A DNA stretch of 64,000 nucleotides from Mycolicibacterium aurum (GTDB taxonomy: Bacteria; Actinomycetota; Actinomycetes; Mycobacteriales; Mycobacteriaceae): assembly GCF_900637195.1 (NCBI RefSeq), contig NZ_LR134356.1, positions 2,232,001-2,296,000 of the forward strand. Direction: 5' to 3'. Each line of letters begins with the position of its first letter. Position 1 is the stretch's first letter. The notes under the pieces were generated by a model. It was not told where the DNA came from. It worked only from the letters and a program-made list of their open reading frames with translations, and did not search any database. Both the position numbers and the translations under genes were made by a program. Below, one piece after another: positions 17,581-26,119 of the stretch.

Positions 17581-18228
17581 ATGGTGAGCGCGACGGTGGG
17601 CACCGCGGTGGTGAGTGGTCTTCGGCACGCGCTACTCACAGGTGAGATCGGCGCTGACGTCCGGTTGTCGTATTCCAAGCTGGCCGACAAGTTCGGCGTC
17701 AGTCGCATTCCGGTGCGCGAAGCCATACAGGCACTCGTGGCCGAAGGTCTGGTCGTCATGGTCGACGGCGTTCCGTACTCACGGCGGCTGTCTGTCCTGG
17801 AGCTACAGGAACTCTTCGAGATGCGCATGGCGGTAGAGCCCCACCTCACCCAGATGGCCTTGCCGCAGGTGGGCAGAGCCGAAATCATCCAGATGAGTCG
17901 GTACTACGAAATAATGTCGGACACAACCGATGTCGTCGAATGGCTGGAAGCCAACGCGAATTTCCACGCCACCATCTACCATCAGGCGAACCGGCCGATG
18001 ACCATCGAGCACGTCGATCAGCTGCGAAAACTCGCAGATCGGTATCTCTACCTCCACCTTGCGGTGATCGGCAATGTCGAACACCTGCAGGTTGAACATG
18101 CCGCCATCCTCGGTGCCGCGAAAGCCGGCGACGGACAGCGGATCAACGAACTTACGCGAACTCACCTGGAGACGTCACACGAGTTCATCGTTCGATATCT
18201 CCTGGCTAACGACGAGAGTTTCGCGTAG
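17581..18228 (+). CDS. GntR-family (FCD) regulator of the ABC/Rid/ALDH block
   Basis: DNA-binding regulator of 215 residues. The winged helix (LSYSKLADKFGVSRIPVREAIQALVAEG, about 30-57) has the SRIPVREA recognition helix typical of FCD proteins, followed by a helical ligand domain (FEMRMAVEPHL; ANFHATIYHQANRP; AAILGAAKAGD). The ATG is preceded by GGGAG at a good distance; an in-frame GTG 36 nt upstream overlaps the palindrome and is less likely. It sits 107 nt ahead of the binding-protein gene and probably controls the whole downstream importer/catabolic operon. Confidence 0.82.
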   Translation: MVSATVGTAVVSGLRHALLTGEIGADVRLSYSKLADKFGVSRIPVREAIQALVAEGLVVMVDGVPYSRRLSVLELQELFEMRMAVEPHLTQMALPQVGRAEIIQMSRYYEIMSDTTDVVEWLEANANFHATIYHQANRPMTIEHVDQLRKLADRYLYLHLAVIGNVEHLQVEHAAILGAAKAGDGQRINELTRTHLETSHEFIVRYLLANDESFA

Positions 18229-18286
18229 GACGTGGCCCCCTAGCGGAACCGCGCAAACAACCAACCTCCCAGCGGTGTGCCCATCG

Positions 18287-18300
18287 CCTGCGAACGCAGG
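18287..18300. promoter_or_regulatory. Small palindrome before the binding-protein gene
   Basis: CCTGCG-AA-CGCAGG is a perfect inverted repeat 35 nt before the ATG of the ABC binding-protein gene. It could be an operator or a small leader hairpin; the sequence alone does not decide. Confidence 0.3.
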
Positions 18301-18335
18301 ACGGTGCAGAACGCATGCCTGAGAAAGGACGAGCA

Positions 18336-19586
18336 ATGCGGAAAACTACCGCCGCTGTCGGCATCCTCGCCAGCGTGGCCTTGGCGCTGACCGCGTGTAG
18401 CAGCGGGTCCAGTAGTCAGAACAGCGACGTCATCAAGTTCGGCTGGCTGAACGGGATCACGGGCGATTACTCGTCCTATTACGAACCCTCACAGGCTGCC
18501 GTGACCATCGCCATCGATGAGATCAATGCCGACGGGGGCGTCCTCGGCAAGCCTGTCGAGCTGGTCACCGCCGACAACCTGTCGACTGTCGAAGGTGCTG
18601 TTCAAGGGTTCTCGCGCCTCGTGGACGTCGAGGGTGTGGTGGCCGTCGGCGGAGTCGAATCCACCGGTGCGCTGGCAATTCGTGACAGCGCAAACGAATT
18701 GGAGATCCCGGTGATGTGCCCGGGTTGCGGCACACCAGAACTCGACGAACTCAACGGCGAGTACATCTGGAGGCTCACCGGCTCCGACACCGACGGTGGC
18801 ACCGTCGCGGCGCAGTTCGCACGCGACGAAGGTGTGAAGCGGGTCGCCATCATGGCGCAGAACACCGAGGGTATGTCGGAACCGGCTGACATCTTTAAGG
18901 AGGTGTTCACTGAGGGGGCCGGCGGTGAAGTGGTCGCCGACGTCAGGTTCAACCCAGGACGGTCCTCCTACCAGGCTGAACTCGCTCAGGCTTTTGATGC
19001 CAAGCCGGACGCGGTGTACCTGGCCGCCGGACACGAAGCCGCGTCCGTGATCCTGCGCGAGTGGCAGCGCCGCGGGTACGGCGGAAAGTTCTTCGTCTCA
19101 CCGGATCTGGTTACGCCGCCCATCGGTTCGCTCATGCCAGAGTTGGAGAACGGGGTGGCCGTCGGAGCAATCGCGGCCTATGACACCGAGTCTCCGGCCT
19201 ACCAGAGCTTCGCTGAGCGGTTCAAGGAGAAGACCGGACAAGAACCCGCCGCAGGCGTATACGACGCGAACCAGTACGACGAGTACATCGCGCTGGCATT
19301 GGCGATCACCAAGGCGCAGAGTACCGAGGGTGCCGACATCGCTGCGGCCCTGCCCGAGGTGCTCAATCCCGAGGGGACGACGGTGTATTCCTACGCCGAG
19401 GGACTCCGGGAACTCGAAGCCGGTAACGAGATCAATTACCAGGGAGCTTCCGGCACCTTGGACGTGAACGAGAACAACAATCTGGTGAAACCTCTGTTCG
19501 GTGAGCAGAACATCGTCGACGGCGGCTGGACGCAGGTCGGCGTCATCGAGCTCGATCCCAACCTGAGCGCAGTACTGCAGCGCTGA
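18336..19586 (+). CDS. ABC importer substrate-binding lipoprotein (LivK/HAAT family)
   Basis: Exported binding protein of 416 residues. The signal peptide MRKTTAAVGILASVALALTAC ends in a lipobox with the lipidated Cys at 21. The mature part is a periplasmic-binding-protein type I fold of the branched-chain amino acid/urea/amide group (VIKFGWLNGITGDYSS near the start; AAVTIAIDEINADGGVLGKP). AAGHEAASVILREWQRRGYG and PELENGVAVGAIAAYD are further family segments. The ATG has GAGAAAGGAC upstream. Two permease and two ATPase genes follow. The ligand is unknown; an amide or amino-compound is likely given the Rid and aldehyde dehydrogenase genes downstream. Confidence 0.85.
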   Translation: MRKTTAAVGILASVALALTACSSGSSSQNSDVIKFGWLNGITGDYSSYYEPSQAAVTIAIDEINADGGVLGKPVELVTADNLSTVEGAVQGFSRLVDVEGVVAVGGVESTGALAIRDSANELEIPVMCPGCGTPELDELNGEYIWRLTGSDTDGGTVAAQFARDEGVKRVAIMAQNTEGMSEPADIFKEVFTEGAGGEVVADVRFNPGRSSYQAELAQAFDAKPDAVYLAAGHEAASVILREWQRRGYGGKFFVSPDLVTPPIGSLMPELENGVAVGAIAAYDTESPAYQSFAERFKEKTGQEPAAGVYDANQYDEYIALALAITKAQSTEGADIAAALPEVLNPEGTTVYSYAEGLRELEAGNEINYQGASGTLDVNENNNLVKPLFGEQNIVDGGWTQVGVIELDPNLSAVLQR

Positions 19587-19596
19587 CGCAGATGCG

Positions 19597-19629
19597 CGGT
19601 GCCGGCGGGTGGGTTGACCGCCGGCACCG
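19597..19629 (+). terminator. Strong GC stem-loop between binding-protein and permease genes
   Basis: A perfect 12-bp stem (CGGTGCCGGCGG with CCGCCGGCACCG) encloses a 9-nt loop, 10 nt after the binding-protein stop. Such hairpins after the first gene of ABC operons often stabilise the upstream message or partly terminate, giving excess binding protein over the membrane subunits. No U-tract follows, so read-through or processing is more likely than full termination. Confidence 0.6.
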
Positions 19630-19695
19630 GAGCATCCACGCTGCGCGCCCCAGCACATTTCACGAATCCCGTTAAAGGTTGAAAGGCGATATGCC

Positions 19696-20559
19696 GTGCA
19701 ATATGTGATATTCGGGCTGGTCACCGGGAGCATTCTCTCGATGGCCACGGTCGGCTTCTCGATTGTGCGCCAAACCGAAGGCTTCTTGAATATCGCCCAT
19801 GGGCAATTTCTGGCTCTGGCTGCCTTCCTCGGTCTGCTCGCCAGCCGTGATATGGGCATGCCCACCTGGGCGGCGGCGCTGTTCGCCGCTACCGCAACGG
19901 GCATCACAGCGGTGATCCTCTCCGTGGTCGTCTTCGAACCCATCCGCCACAAAGGCATACTCGTCCAGCTGTTCACGTCAGTCGGTGTCGCGTATGTGGT
20001 GTATGGACTGCTCGTGATGGTCTTCGGCGCGAACCTGCAGCACTATGAGGTGTCATTCGGATCCTCGTATTCCATCGCAGGGCTGCAGATTTCGTTCGGT
20101 GAGATCGCGATCATCGTCACCGCAGCGGCTTCGATCCTCCTGCTGCACCTCTTTCTCACCAAGACGCCGGCCGGTATATCGATACGTGCCGTGGCCACCA
20201 ACCCCGACCTCGCCGAGGTACGTGGCATCTCGACCCGCATAGTCTCCTATCAGGTCTGGTTCATCGCCGGATTTCTGGCCGGTCTGGCGGGCGTGATGAT
20301 CGGCATCATCGGCTCCGTTGGCCCGGAGCTGGGCTGGCAGAACATCATCCTCGTGCTTGCCGCCACTGTCCTCGGTGGGCTCGGAAGTACGTATGGCGTC
20401 ATCGCGGCGAGTCTGCTCCTCGGGCTGGCCATGGATCTCAGTGCACTCGTCATCCCCACCTCCTACCGCACGGTGGTGGCCTTCGCCGCACTGATCATCG
20501 TCCTATTGATCAGACCCAGCGGCCTCTTCAGTGTCCGACAGAGAAAGCAGGCTGCCTGA
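19696..20559 (+). CDS. Branched-chain-type ABC permease (LivH family)
   Basis: Integral membrane permease of 287 residues with about eight helices, opening with the LivH pattern YVIFGLVTGSILSMATVGFS and the conserved LNIAHGQFLALAAF near residues 32-45. GISIRAVATNPDLAEVRGI is the cytoplasmic coupling loop that contacts the ATPases. The GTG start is supported by GAAAGG upstream; it begins after the stem-loop that separates it from the binding-protein gene. It overlaps the next permease by an ATGA. Confidence 0.85.
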   Translation: MQYVIFGLVTGSILSMATVGFSIVRQTEGFLNIAHGQFLALAAFLGLLASRDMGMPTWAAALFAATATGITAVILSVVVFEPIRHKGILVQLFTSVGVAYVVYGLLVMVFGANLQHYEVSFGSSYSIAGLQISFGEIAIIVTAAASILLLHLFLTKTPAGISIRAVATNPDLAEVRGISTRIVSYQVWFIAGFLAGLAGVMIGIIGSVGPELGWQNIILVLAATVLGGLGSTYGVIAASLLLGLAMDLSALVIPTSYRTVVAFAALIIVLLIRPSGLFSVRQRKQAA

Positions 20560-21542
20560 TGCAATCCCTGATCGTTTTTTTGGTCGGCGTTCTGACGCTC
20601 GCAGCGATTTATGCAGCGTTGGCGATGGTGCTCAACTTGGTCGCCGGATGGGCCGGCATGTGGGATCTCGGGGTAGCCGGCTTGGTCGCCGTTGCCGGCT
20701 ATACCTACATCATCGTCACCCAGACGAAGTTCGACACCGGCCTGCTGTTCACGCCGGGATGGCCGATCGCAATCGGCGTGATAGTCGCGGCACTGGTCAC
20801 CGCGTTGGCCGCTTTCATCATCGCGCTTCCCTCGATCAGGCTCCGCGGCGAATACTTCCTGATCACCACTCTGGCTTTCGCCGAAGTCATCCATCAACTG
20901 GCGATCAGCGAGGGTTGGCTCACACGCGGGACGACGGGCTTCTCGTCCATCGACCGACCGTTCCGCGACCTGGTGCCCGCGTCCGACTACCGTTGGCTGT
21001 TGCTCGGGTTGGCGGTCGCGGTGATGCTGGCTATCTACCTAATCATGAACAGGCTCGCCAAGACTCCCTACATCCGGCTGCTCCGCGCCAGTCGCGACAA
21101 TGAAGCGGTCGCGAATTCCCTGGGCAAGAATGTGATTCGGTATCGCCTGATCACCTACGTCTTCGGCGGCGCGCTCATCGGTGTCATCACCCCGCTCTAC
21201 CTCTGGCACGTCCGGAGCGTCGTCCCGTCGCTCTTTGTGTCCGAGCTGACCTTCGTGGTCTGGACGGCACTCGTCATCGGCGGAATTGCCAGCCGCAAAG
21301 GTCCCATCATCGGCGCCACGCTGTTGATCGTGTGCACCGAGCTGCTGACATTCCTGCAGGGTTCGGCTGAGTATGCCCAGATCCTCGCGGCTACCCGCCC
21401 GGTGATCCTCGGACTGCTTCTGATCCTGATTCTGCGATTCCGTCCAGAGGGTATCTCCAGCGAAAGGTCGGCCTTCAGATTCGGCGAACGAGACCTCGGC
21501 CCCGTGGACGAGCACGATGCGAAGACGGAGGCGGCACGATGA
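20559..21542 (+). CDS. Branched-chain-type ABC permease (LivM family)
   Basis: Second membrane permease, 327 residues, with about eight to ten helices. The LivM-type segments LVAGWAGMWDLGVAGLVAVAGY, LRGEYFLITTLAFAEVIHQLA and the coupling loop KTPYIRLLRASRDNEAVANSLGKN are recognisable. The C-terminal tail after FRPEGI is hydrophilic. The start overlaps the LivH-like stop (ATGA), and its own stop overlaps the next ATG, so translation is coupled along the transporter genes. Confidence 0.85.
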   Translation: MQSLIVFLVGVLTLAAIYAALAMVLNLVAGWAGMWDLGVAGLVAVAGYTYIIVTQTKFDTGLLFTPGWPIAIGVIVAALVTALAAFIIALPSIRLRGEYFLITTLAFAEVIHQLAISEGWLTRGTTGFSSIDRPFRDLVPASDYRWLLLGLAVAVMLAIYLIMNRLAKTPYIRLLRASRDNEAVANSLGKNVIRYRLITYVFGGALIGVITPLYLWHVRSVVPSLFVSELTFVVWTALVIGGIASRKGPIIGATLLIVCTELLTFLQGSAEYAQILAATRPVILGLLLILILRFRPEGISSERSAFRFGERDLGPVDEHDAKTEAAR

Positions 21543-22318
21543 CGACGGCGAATTTCGGCGAAGTAGCCTTCCGAGCCGCAGACGTCAGTAAGTCATTCGG
21601 GGGAGTCCGTGCTGTGGACGGAGTTTCTCTCGAAGCGCGAGCAGGAACCATCACCGCCGTCATCGGTCCCAACGGTGCGGGCAAGACCAGCCTTTTCAAT
21701 GTGCTGACCGGATTCGACCAGACCGACACCGGTGAGGTCACACTGTTCGGCGATCGGATCGAGCGACTGTCGGCGTGGAAGATCGCGCACAAGGGCATGG
21801 TTCGCTCCTTCCAGACTCCGGTGGGCTTTCCGCTGCTGTCGGTGTGGGAAAACCTGATGACCGCAGGTGCAGATGACTCGGAATCGTTGGCGAAGGCTCT
21901 TTTCGGGCGGCGGAAGTGGCGAGAGTTGGAGCGGGAGACAGCTCGTCGTGCCGACCTTCTGATCGCCGATCTGGGGCTGACAGACATCAAGGACGACCGT
22001 GTAGAGGACCTCACAGCGGGACAGACCAAACTCGTGGACTTCGCCCGCTTGCTCATGGTCGAGCCGCGCATGGTGCTTCTCGACGAGCCGGCAGCAGGGG
22101 TTGCCCCGAGTGGAATCGGGCGCCTGGCTGCTCAGGTGTCCGATCTGAAGCAGCGCGGCATCACCCTGCTGATCATCGACCACAACATTCAGTTCGTGTT
22201 CGCGGTGTCCGATTTCGTCTACGTGATGGCAGAAGGTCGCGTGGTTGCCAGCGGCACGCCGGCAGAGATCGCGGAAAACCCACTGGTGGCTGAGATCTAT
22301 CTCGGGAGCTCGAAATGA
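21539..22318 (+). CDS. Branched-chain-type ABC ATPase (LivG family)
   Basis: ATPase of 259 residues. Walker A GPNGAGKT (43-50) and Walker B MVLLDEPAAGVAP are normal, as is the switch His in IIDHNIQFV. The ABC signature is atypical: LTAGQTK instead of LSGGQ, although LivG proteins vary here. It starts with a 4-nt overlap and ends with a 4-nt overlap to the LivF-like gene. It pairs with the LivF-like ATPase to power import through the LivH/LivM pair. Confidence 0.85.
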   Translation: MTTANFGEVAFRAADVSKSFGGVRAVDGVSLEARAGTITAVIGPNGAGKTSLFNVLTGFDQTDTGEVTLFGDRIERLSAWKIAHKGMVRSFQTPVGFPLLSVWENLMTAGADDSESLAKALFGRRKWRELERETARRADLLIADLGLTDIKDDRVEDLTAGQTKLVDFARLLMVEPRMVLLDEPAAGVAPSGIGRLAAQVSDLKQRGITLLIIDHNIQFVFAVSDFVYVMAEGRVVASGTPAEIAENPLVAEIYLGSSK

Positions 22319-23037
22319 CGTTGCTGCAAGTCCGGGATCTGACGGCCGGTTACGGCAAACTTCCTGTGATCCATGGTGTCTCGCTAGCAGTCGCCGCCAA
22401 CGAAACCGTCGCGCTGGTGGGCCCCAACGGGGCCGGAAAGTCGACGTTGATGAAGTCGATCTTCCGGACGATCGTGCCGATGTCCGGCGAGGTTCATCTC
22501 GATGGCGCGGATCTGGGTTCGGTGGCTACGTCGCAGATGGTGCGGCGCGGCATGGCATTCGTACCGCAGGGGAGCAACACCTTCCCCAGTCTCACTGTGG
22601 AAGAAAACCTGCGAGTGGCGCTCATGCCGATGGGCCGTTCCAAGACCGCAACAGGGATCGGCGCGGCTTTCGATCGATTCCCGTCGCTGGCCAAGCGCCG
22701 CACCAGCAGTGCATCGACCCTATCCGGCGGTGAACGTCAGATGCTGGCGGTCGCAGGCGCATTGGCGTCCGAACCGAAGTTCCTCGCCCTCGACGAACCC
22801 ACGACCGGCCTGGCGCCCACCATCGTCAACGAGCTGATAACCCGGCTGGGGGAAGCGGCCAAGGAAGGCATCGGGGTGCTGTGGGTGGTCGAGGAGAACC
22901 CTGCGGTGATCCTGCCGCATTGCGACCGTGTCCACATCATGCAGGGCGGCCGCATCAGCGACGAGCAGGACGTGGCGGCGGTCCTGGCAGACGAAGGACT
23001 GCGCAGGCTGTTCTTCGGTATCGACGAACATCGCTGA
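22315..23037 (+). CDS. Branched-chain-type ABC ATPase (LivF family)
   Basis: ATPase of 240 residues with canonical Walker A GPNGAGKS (36-43), signature TLSGGERQML and Walker B FLALDEPTTGLAP, followed by the switch region LWVVEENPAVIL, where the usual His of LivF (EQN) is replaced in the EENP context. The opening LLQVRDLTAGYGKLPVIHGVS is typical of LivF. It is the last transporter subunit; a 96-nt gap precedes the Rid-domain gene. Confidence 0.85.
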   Translation: MTLLQVRDLTAGYGKLPVIHGVSLAVAANETVALVGPNGAGKSTLMKSIFRTIVPMSGEVHLDGADLGSVATSQMVRRGMAFVPQGSNTFPSLTVEENLRVALMPMGRSKTATGIGAAFDRFPSLAKRRTSSASTLSGGERQMLAVAGALASEPKFLALDEPTTGLAPTIVNELITRLGEAAKEGIGVLWVVEENPAVILPHCDRVHIMQGGRISDEQDVAAVLADEGLRRLFFGIDEHR

Positions 23038-23133
23038 ACCGCAGACGCCCCGATGTGGTCCGTCGGCGCTGGTGGCTCTTGTTCGAAATCGCATTCATTG
23101 GCCGGTTCCGGCCTACCAGAGAGGTAATCGACG

Positions 23134-24327
23134 ATGTCCTACGAAAGTACTCTGACCCCCTCGGTTGAGACGATCCTTGACGAGCGGGTACTCGTCTGCG
23201 AGGGACTTGTGTTCGTCTCCGGCCTCACCGCTGCCGATCCGGGCGCGGGCATTCCGTCCTCAGCCGCCGTCTCACCCGAATTCCCCTACTACGGCAGCGA
23301 TATCCAGAAGCAGACGATTCACCTGCTGGAGAAGTTGCAGCGGCTGCTGAATGAGAACAACTCGTCGCTCGAAGACGTCGTGAAGACTCAGGTGTTCTTG
23401 AGCGACTGCAGGCTGTTCGACGCGTTCGACCAGATCTGGAAGAGGTTCTTCCCGGTGCCTCCGCCGCGGACGACGGTGGGTGTGGGCAGCGACGGGATGG
23501 CGATCCCGGGCACCTTGGTGTCGGTAGACGTGATCGCCGCGCGATCTGGTGAAGTGACTGTCGAGCAGATCGACAGCCCGCGGCTACCCAAACCTCTGGC
23601 CAATTACACCCCGTGTGTTCGAGCAGGCGAGTGGCTGTTCCTGGCCGGCCAGCTTCCCACGGATTTCGGCGCGACCGGTATCGCGCCGGGGGCGGCGGTC
23701 AATCGAGATCTTCCACACCACGTCTCGTCGATCGTCGCCCAGGCCGAGTACACGATCAGAATCTGCCAAACCCTCCTCGAAGACGCCGGAAGCGACTGGC
23801 AGCACACGGTCCGGGCCCACATCTTCCTCAAGCACATCGAGGACGCTCCGTTGGTCGAGCGGATGTGGCGCGACGGATTCGACGGCGGGGCACCTCCTGT
23901 CATGATCATCGGTGTCCAGGAGTTACTCACCGGCGGTGCGGAAATCGAGATCGATGTGATCGCGCTGCGCAGTGACAGCCGGCAGTCCCGAGGGCCTATC
24001 GCCCACGCTTACGGCCAGGGTGCACTCTCAGCGGGCGGTACCGATGACACCGTCTTCGCTGTCACCGAGGTCGTCGTCGATCAGAGCGAGTACCGGCCCT
24101 TCGCCATCGAGCGCGCGGTCTCCGAGGCCTTCACAGGCGCGGCCACTGTGCTCGGCGGTGATGCCACCGCAATCAAGGTGCACGCTTTCCTGCCGGCCCC
24201 GTCGGATATCTGGGCCTTCGGCCGGGCGCTGCCCGCCGCTGTCGCCGACAGCGCAGCCATCACCACCTCCCCGTCGGTGGGCGGATCGAAGATCGGTCTC
24301 GAGATCGTCTACCGGGCGCGTCGCTGA
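23134..24327 (+). CDS. Tandem Rid (YjgF/RidA) domain protein
   Basis: Protein of 397 residues made of Rid-family units: domain 1 about 8-130, domain 2 about 150-278, and a more degenerate third copy from about 285 to the end. Single RidA proteins are ~130 residues and act as trimers that hydrolyse imines/enamines or deaminate 2-aminomuconate-type compounds. The carboxylate-binding Arg is visible only in domain 1 (PPPRTTVGV); the equivalent in domain 2 reads PPVMIIGV. The three units in one chain may form an internal trimer with a single active site. AGAGAGG precedes the ATG. It sits between the importer and an aldehyde dehydrogenase. Confidence 0.8.
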   Translation: MSYESTLTPSVETILDERVLVCEGLVFVSGLTAADPGAGIPSSAAVSPEFPYYGSDIQKQTIHLLEKLQRLLNENNSSLEDVVKTQVFLSDCRLFDAFDQIWKRFFPVPPPRTTVGVGSDGMAIPGTLVSVDVIAARSGEVTVEQIDSPRLPKPLANYTPCVRAGEWLFLAGQLPTDFGATGIAPGAAVNRDLPHHVSSIVAQAEYTIRICQTLLEDAGSDWQHTVRAHIFLKHIEDAPLVERMWRDGFDGGAPPVMIIGVQELLTGGAEIEIDVIALRSDSRQSRGPIAHAYGQGALSAGGTDDTVFAVTEVVVDQSEYRPFAIERAVSEAFTGAATVLGGDATAIKVHAFLPAPSDIWAFGRALPAAVADSAAITTSPSVGGSKIGLEIVYRARR

Positions 24328-24357
24328 GCGCGCACCCCAGATCAGAAAGTGGATGAC

Positions 24358-25893
24358 ATGCTGGAAACTCGTGCAACGGCGACTGATGATGGTGCGCACA
24401 TTGGTGAGCATGCCCATGCCCTGCTCATCGACGGTGACCGTCGGCCCGGTCGTGGGGAAATCCTGGATCTGATCAATCCTGCGACGGCGCGGGTGTTCGC
24501 CCGCTGCCATAGCGCCAGCATCGAGGACACCGACGACGCTGTGGTGTCCGCGCGCAACGCCTTCACCTCCGGTGTGTGGTCGCAGATGCCGATCCACCAA
24601 CGGTCCCGCATCCTCAACCGATTCGGGGATCTGCTGGAGCGGGACATGGACAAGCTGTACCGGCTGGAGACGGTCAACAACGGCAGGCCCATCACCGAGA
24701 CCAAGGCGCAGATCACCCGGCTTCCGGAGTGGTACCGGTACAACGCGGCGCTGCTGCTGGCCGGTCGGGACTCGGTGGTGCCGATGTCGGGCCAGTACCA
24801 CTCCTACACGTCGCGGTTCCCGCTCGGCGTGGTGGCCACTCTGTCGTCGTTCAATCATCCGCTGATGATCGCCTCGAAGAGCGTGGCCCCGGCGCTGGCC
24901 ACCGGAAACAGTGTGGTGCTCAAACCGTCTGAGCAGACGCCGCTGACGGCGCTGTTGATCGGCGCGCTCGCGCTGGAGGCCGGCATTCCGCCCGGGGTGT
25001 TCAACGTCATTCCAGGATTGGGGCCCGTCACCGGCGCAGGGTTGGCCGAGCACCCGCTCGTCGACAAGGTGGTGTTCACCGGCGGCACGGAGGTCGGCCG
25101 CATCATCTCGGTGGCCACCGCCTCACGATTCGCGAAGTCGACGGTCGAATTGGGCGGTAAGACACCGGTTCTGGTGTTCGACGATATTGCCCCCGAGGTG
25201 TCGTCACGAGGCGCGGCCTTCGGCGGATTCGTCGGTGCAGGCCAGACGTGCATCGCGGGAACCCGGATCCTGGTGCAGGAGACGGTATACGACGATTTCG
25301 TGGCCGGTCTGGTGGATCAGGCGCAGCGGATCCGGGTCGGCGATCCCAGCCAGAGCGGCACCCAGCTCGGCCCGGTGATCTCGGAGCGGGCGCGCAGGCG
25401 CATCCTCGATTACGTCGACATCGGGGTCGCCGAGGGCGCGCGTCTGGCCACCGGCGGCACGGCGGTCGACGTGACGGGGCTGGACGGCTTCTTCGTCGCG
25501 CCCACAGTCCTGGCCGATGTGAACAATCAGATGCGGGTGGCCCGTGAGGAGATCTTCGGCCCCGTCGTGGTGGTGATCCCGTTCCGCGACGAACAGGAAG
25601 CCATCGCGATCGCCAACGACTCACCGTACGGCTTGGGGTCCTCGATCTGGACCCGCGATATCGCCCGTGCCCATCGCGTGGCCTCGCGGCTGGAACACGG
25701 CATCGTCTGGGTCAACGATCATCACCGCCTGGACCCGTGTTCGCCCTGGGGAGGCGTGCGCGAGAGCGGGCACGGCCGCGAGGGCGGCACCGAGTCCTTC
25801 TCCGACTTCACCCACGTGCGGGCCGTGACCGTGCGTACGGCCGCGGACGACGTGGACTGGTACGGCGGTGTCGCGCTGGAGAGACTCAACTGA
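24358..25893 (+). CDS. Aldehyde dehydrogenase of the ABC/Rid block
   Basis: NAD(P)-dependent aldehyde dehydrogenase of 511 residues with the general base in VELGGKT (Glu about 264) and the nucleophile in GAGQTCIAG (Cys about 298); KPSEQTPLTALL and REEIFGPVVVVIPF are further family markers. The Asn region reads SSFNHP rather than the usual PWNFP, as in betaine-aldehyde/2-aminomuconic-semialdehyde-like groups. The chosen ATG has AAAGTGG at a suitable distance; a GTG 9 nt upstream is in frame. It follows the Rid gene by 30 nt and likely oxidises an aldehyde from the imported compound. Confidence 0.83.
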   Translation: MLETRATATDDGAHIGEHAHALLIDGDRRPGRGEILDLINPATARVFARCHSASIEDTDDAVVSARNAFTSGVWSQMPIHQRSRILNRFGDLLERDMDKLYRLETVNNGRPITETKAQITRLPEWYRYNAALLLAGRDSVVPMSGQYHSYTSRFPLGVVATLSSFNHPLMIASKSVAPALATGNSVVLKPSEQTPLTALLIGALALEAGIPPGVFNVIPGLGPVTGAGLAEHPLVDKVVFTGGTEVGRIISVATASRFAKSTVELGGKTPVLVFDDIAPEVSSRGAAFGGFVGAGQTCIAGTRILVQETVYDDFVAGLVDQAQRIRVGDPSQSGTQLGPVISERARRRILDYVDIGVAEGARLATGGTAVDVTGLDGFFVAPTVLADVNNQMRVAREEIFGPVVVVIPFRDEQEAIAIANDSPYGLGSSIWTRDIARAHRVASRLEHGIVWVNDHHRLDPCSPWGGVRESGHGREGGTESFSDFTHVRAVTVRTAADDVDWYGGVALERLN

Positions 25894-25972
25894 ACACAGG
25901 TACCAGGTGGCGGGGCGGTGCGCGGATCGGCGACCGGTGGGGGTTACTTTCCGCGGCCGGACGGACCAGTCA

Positions 25973-25997
25973 GGAATTGACCCGCCCGAAAGGCGTT
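25973..25997 (+). promoter_or_regulatory. Candidate SigH-type ECF promoter upstream of doxX-like gene
   Basis: GGAATT and CGTT are separated by 15 nt, fitting the SigH/ECF pattern GGAAYA-N15-17-CGTT. The site lies about 120 nt before the DoxX ATG and upstream of a SigH-like sigma gene, suggesting self-linked stress control. It is a motif match by eye only. Confidence 0.35.
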
Positions 25998-26119
25998 GGC
26001 CGACAGCCTGGGTGGACATGTGAATCGGCTATGAGTGTGATGACAGCCGCGGAGGCGATCGGCAAGGGTGGACAGATGGGCCACGCGCCCGACCTCAGTC
26101 CGCGACGAAAGGCATCGTC

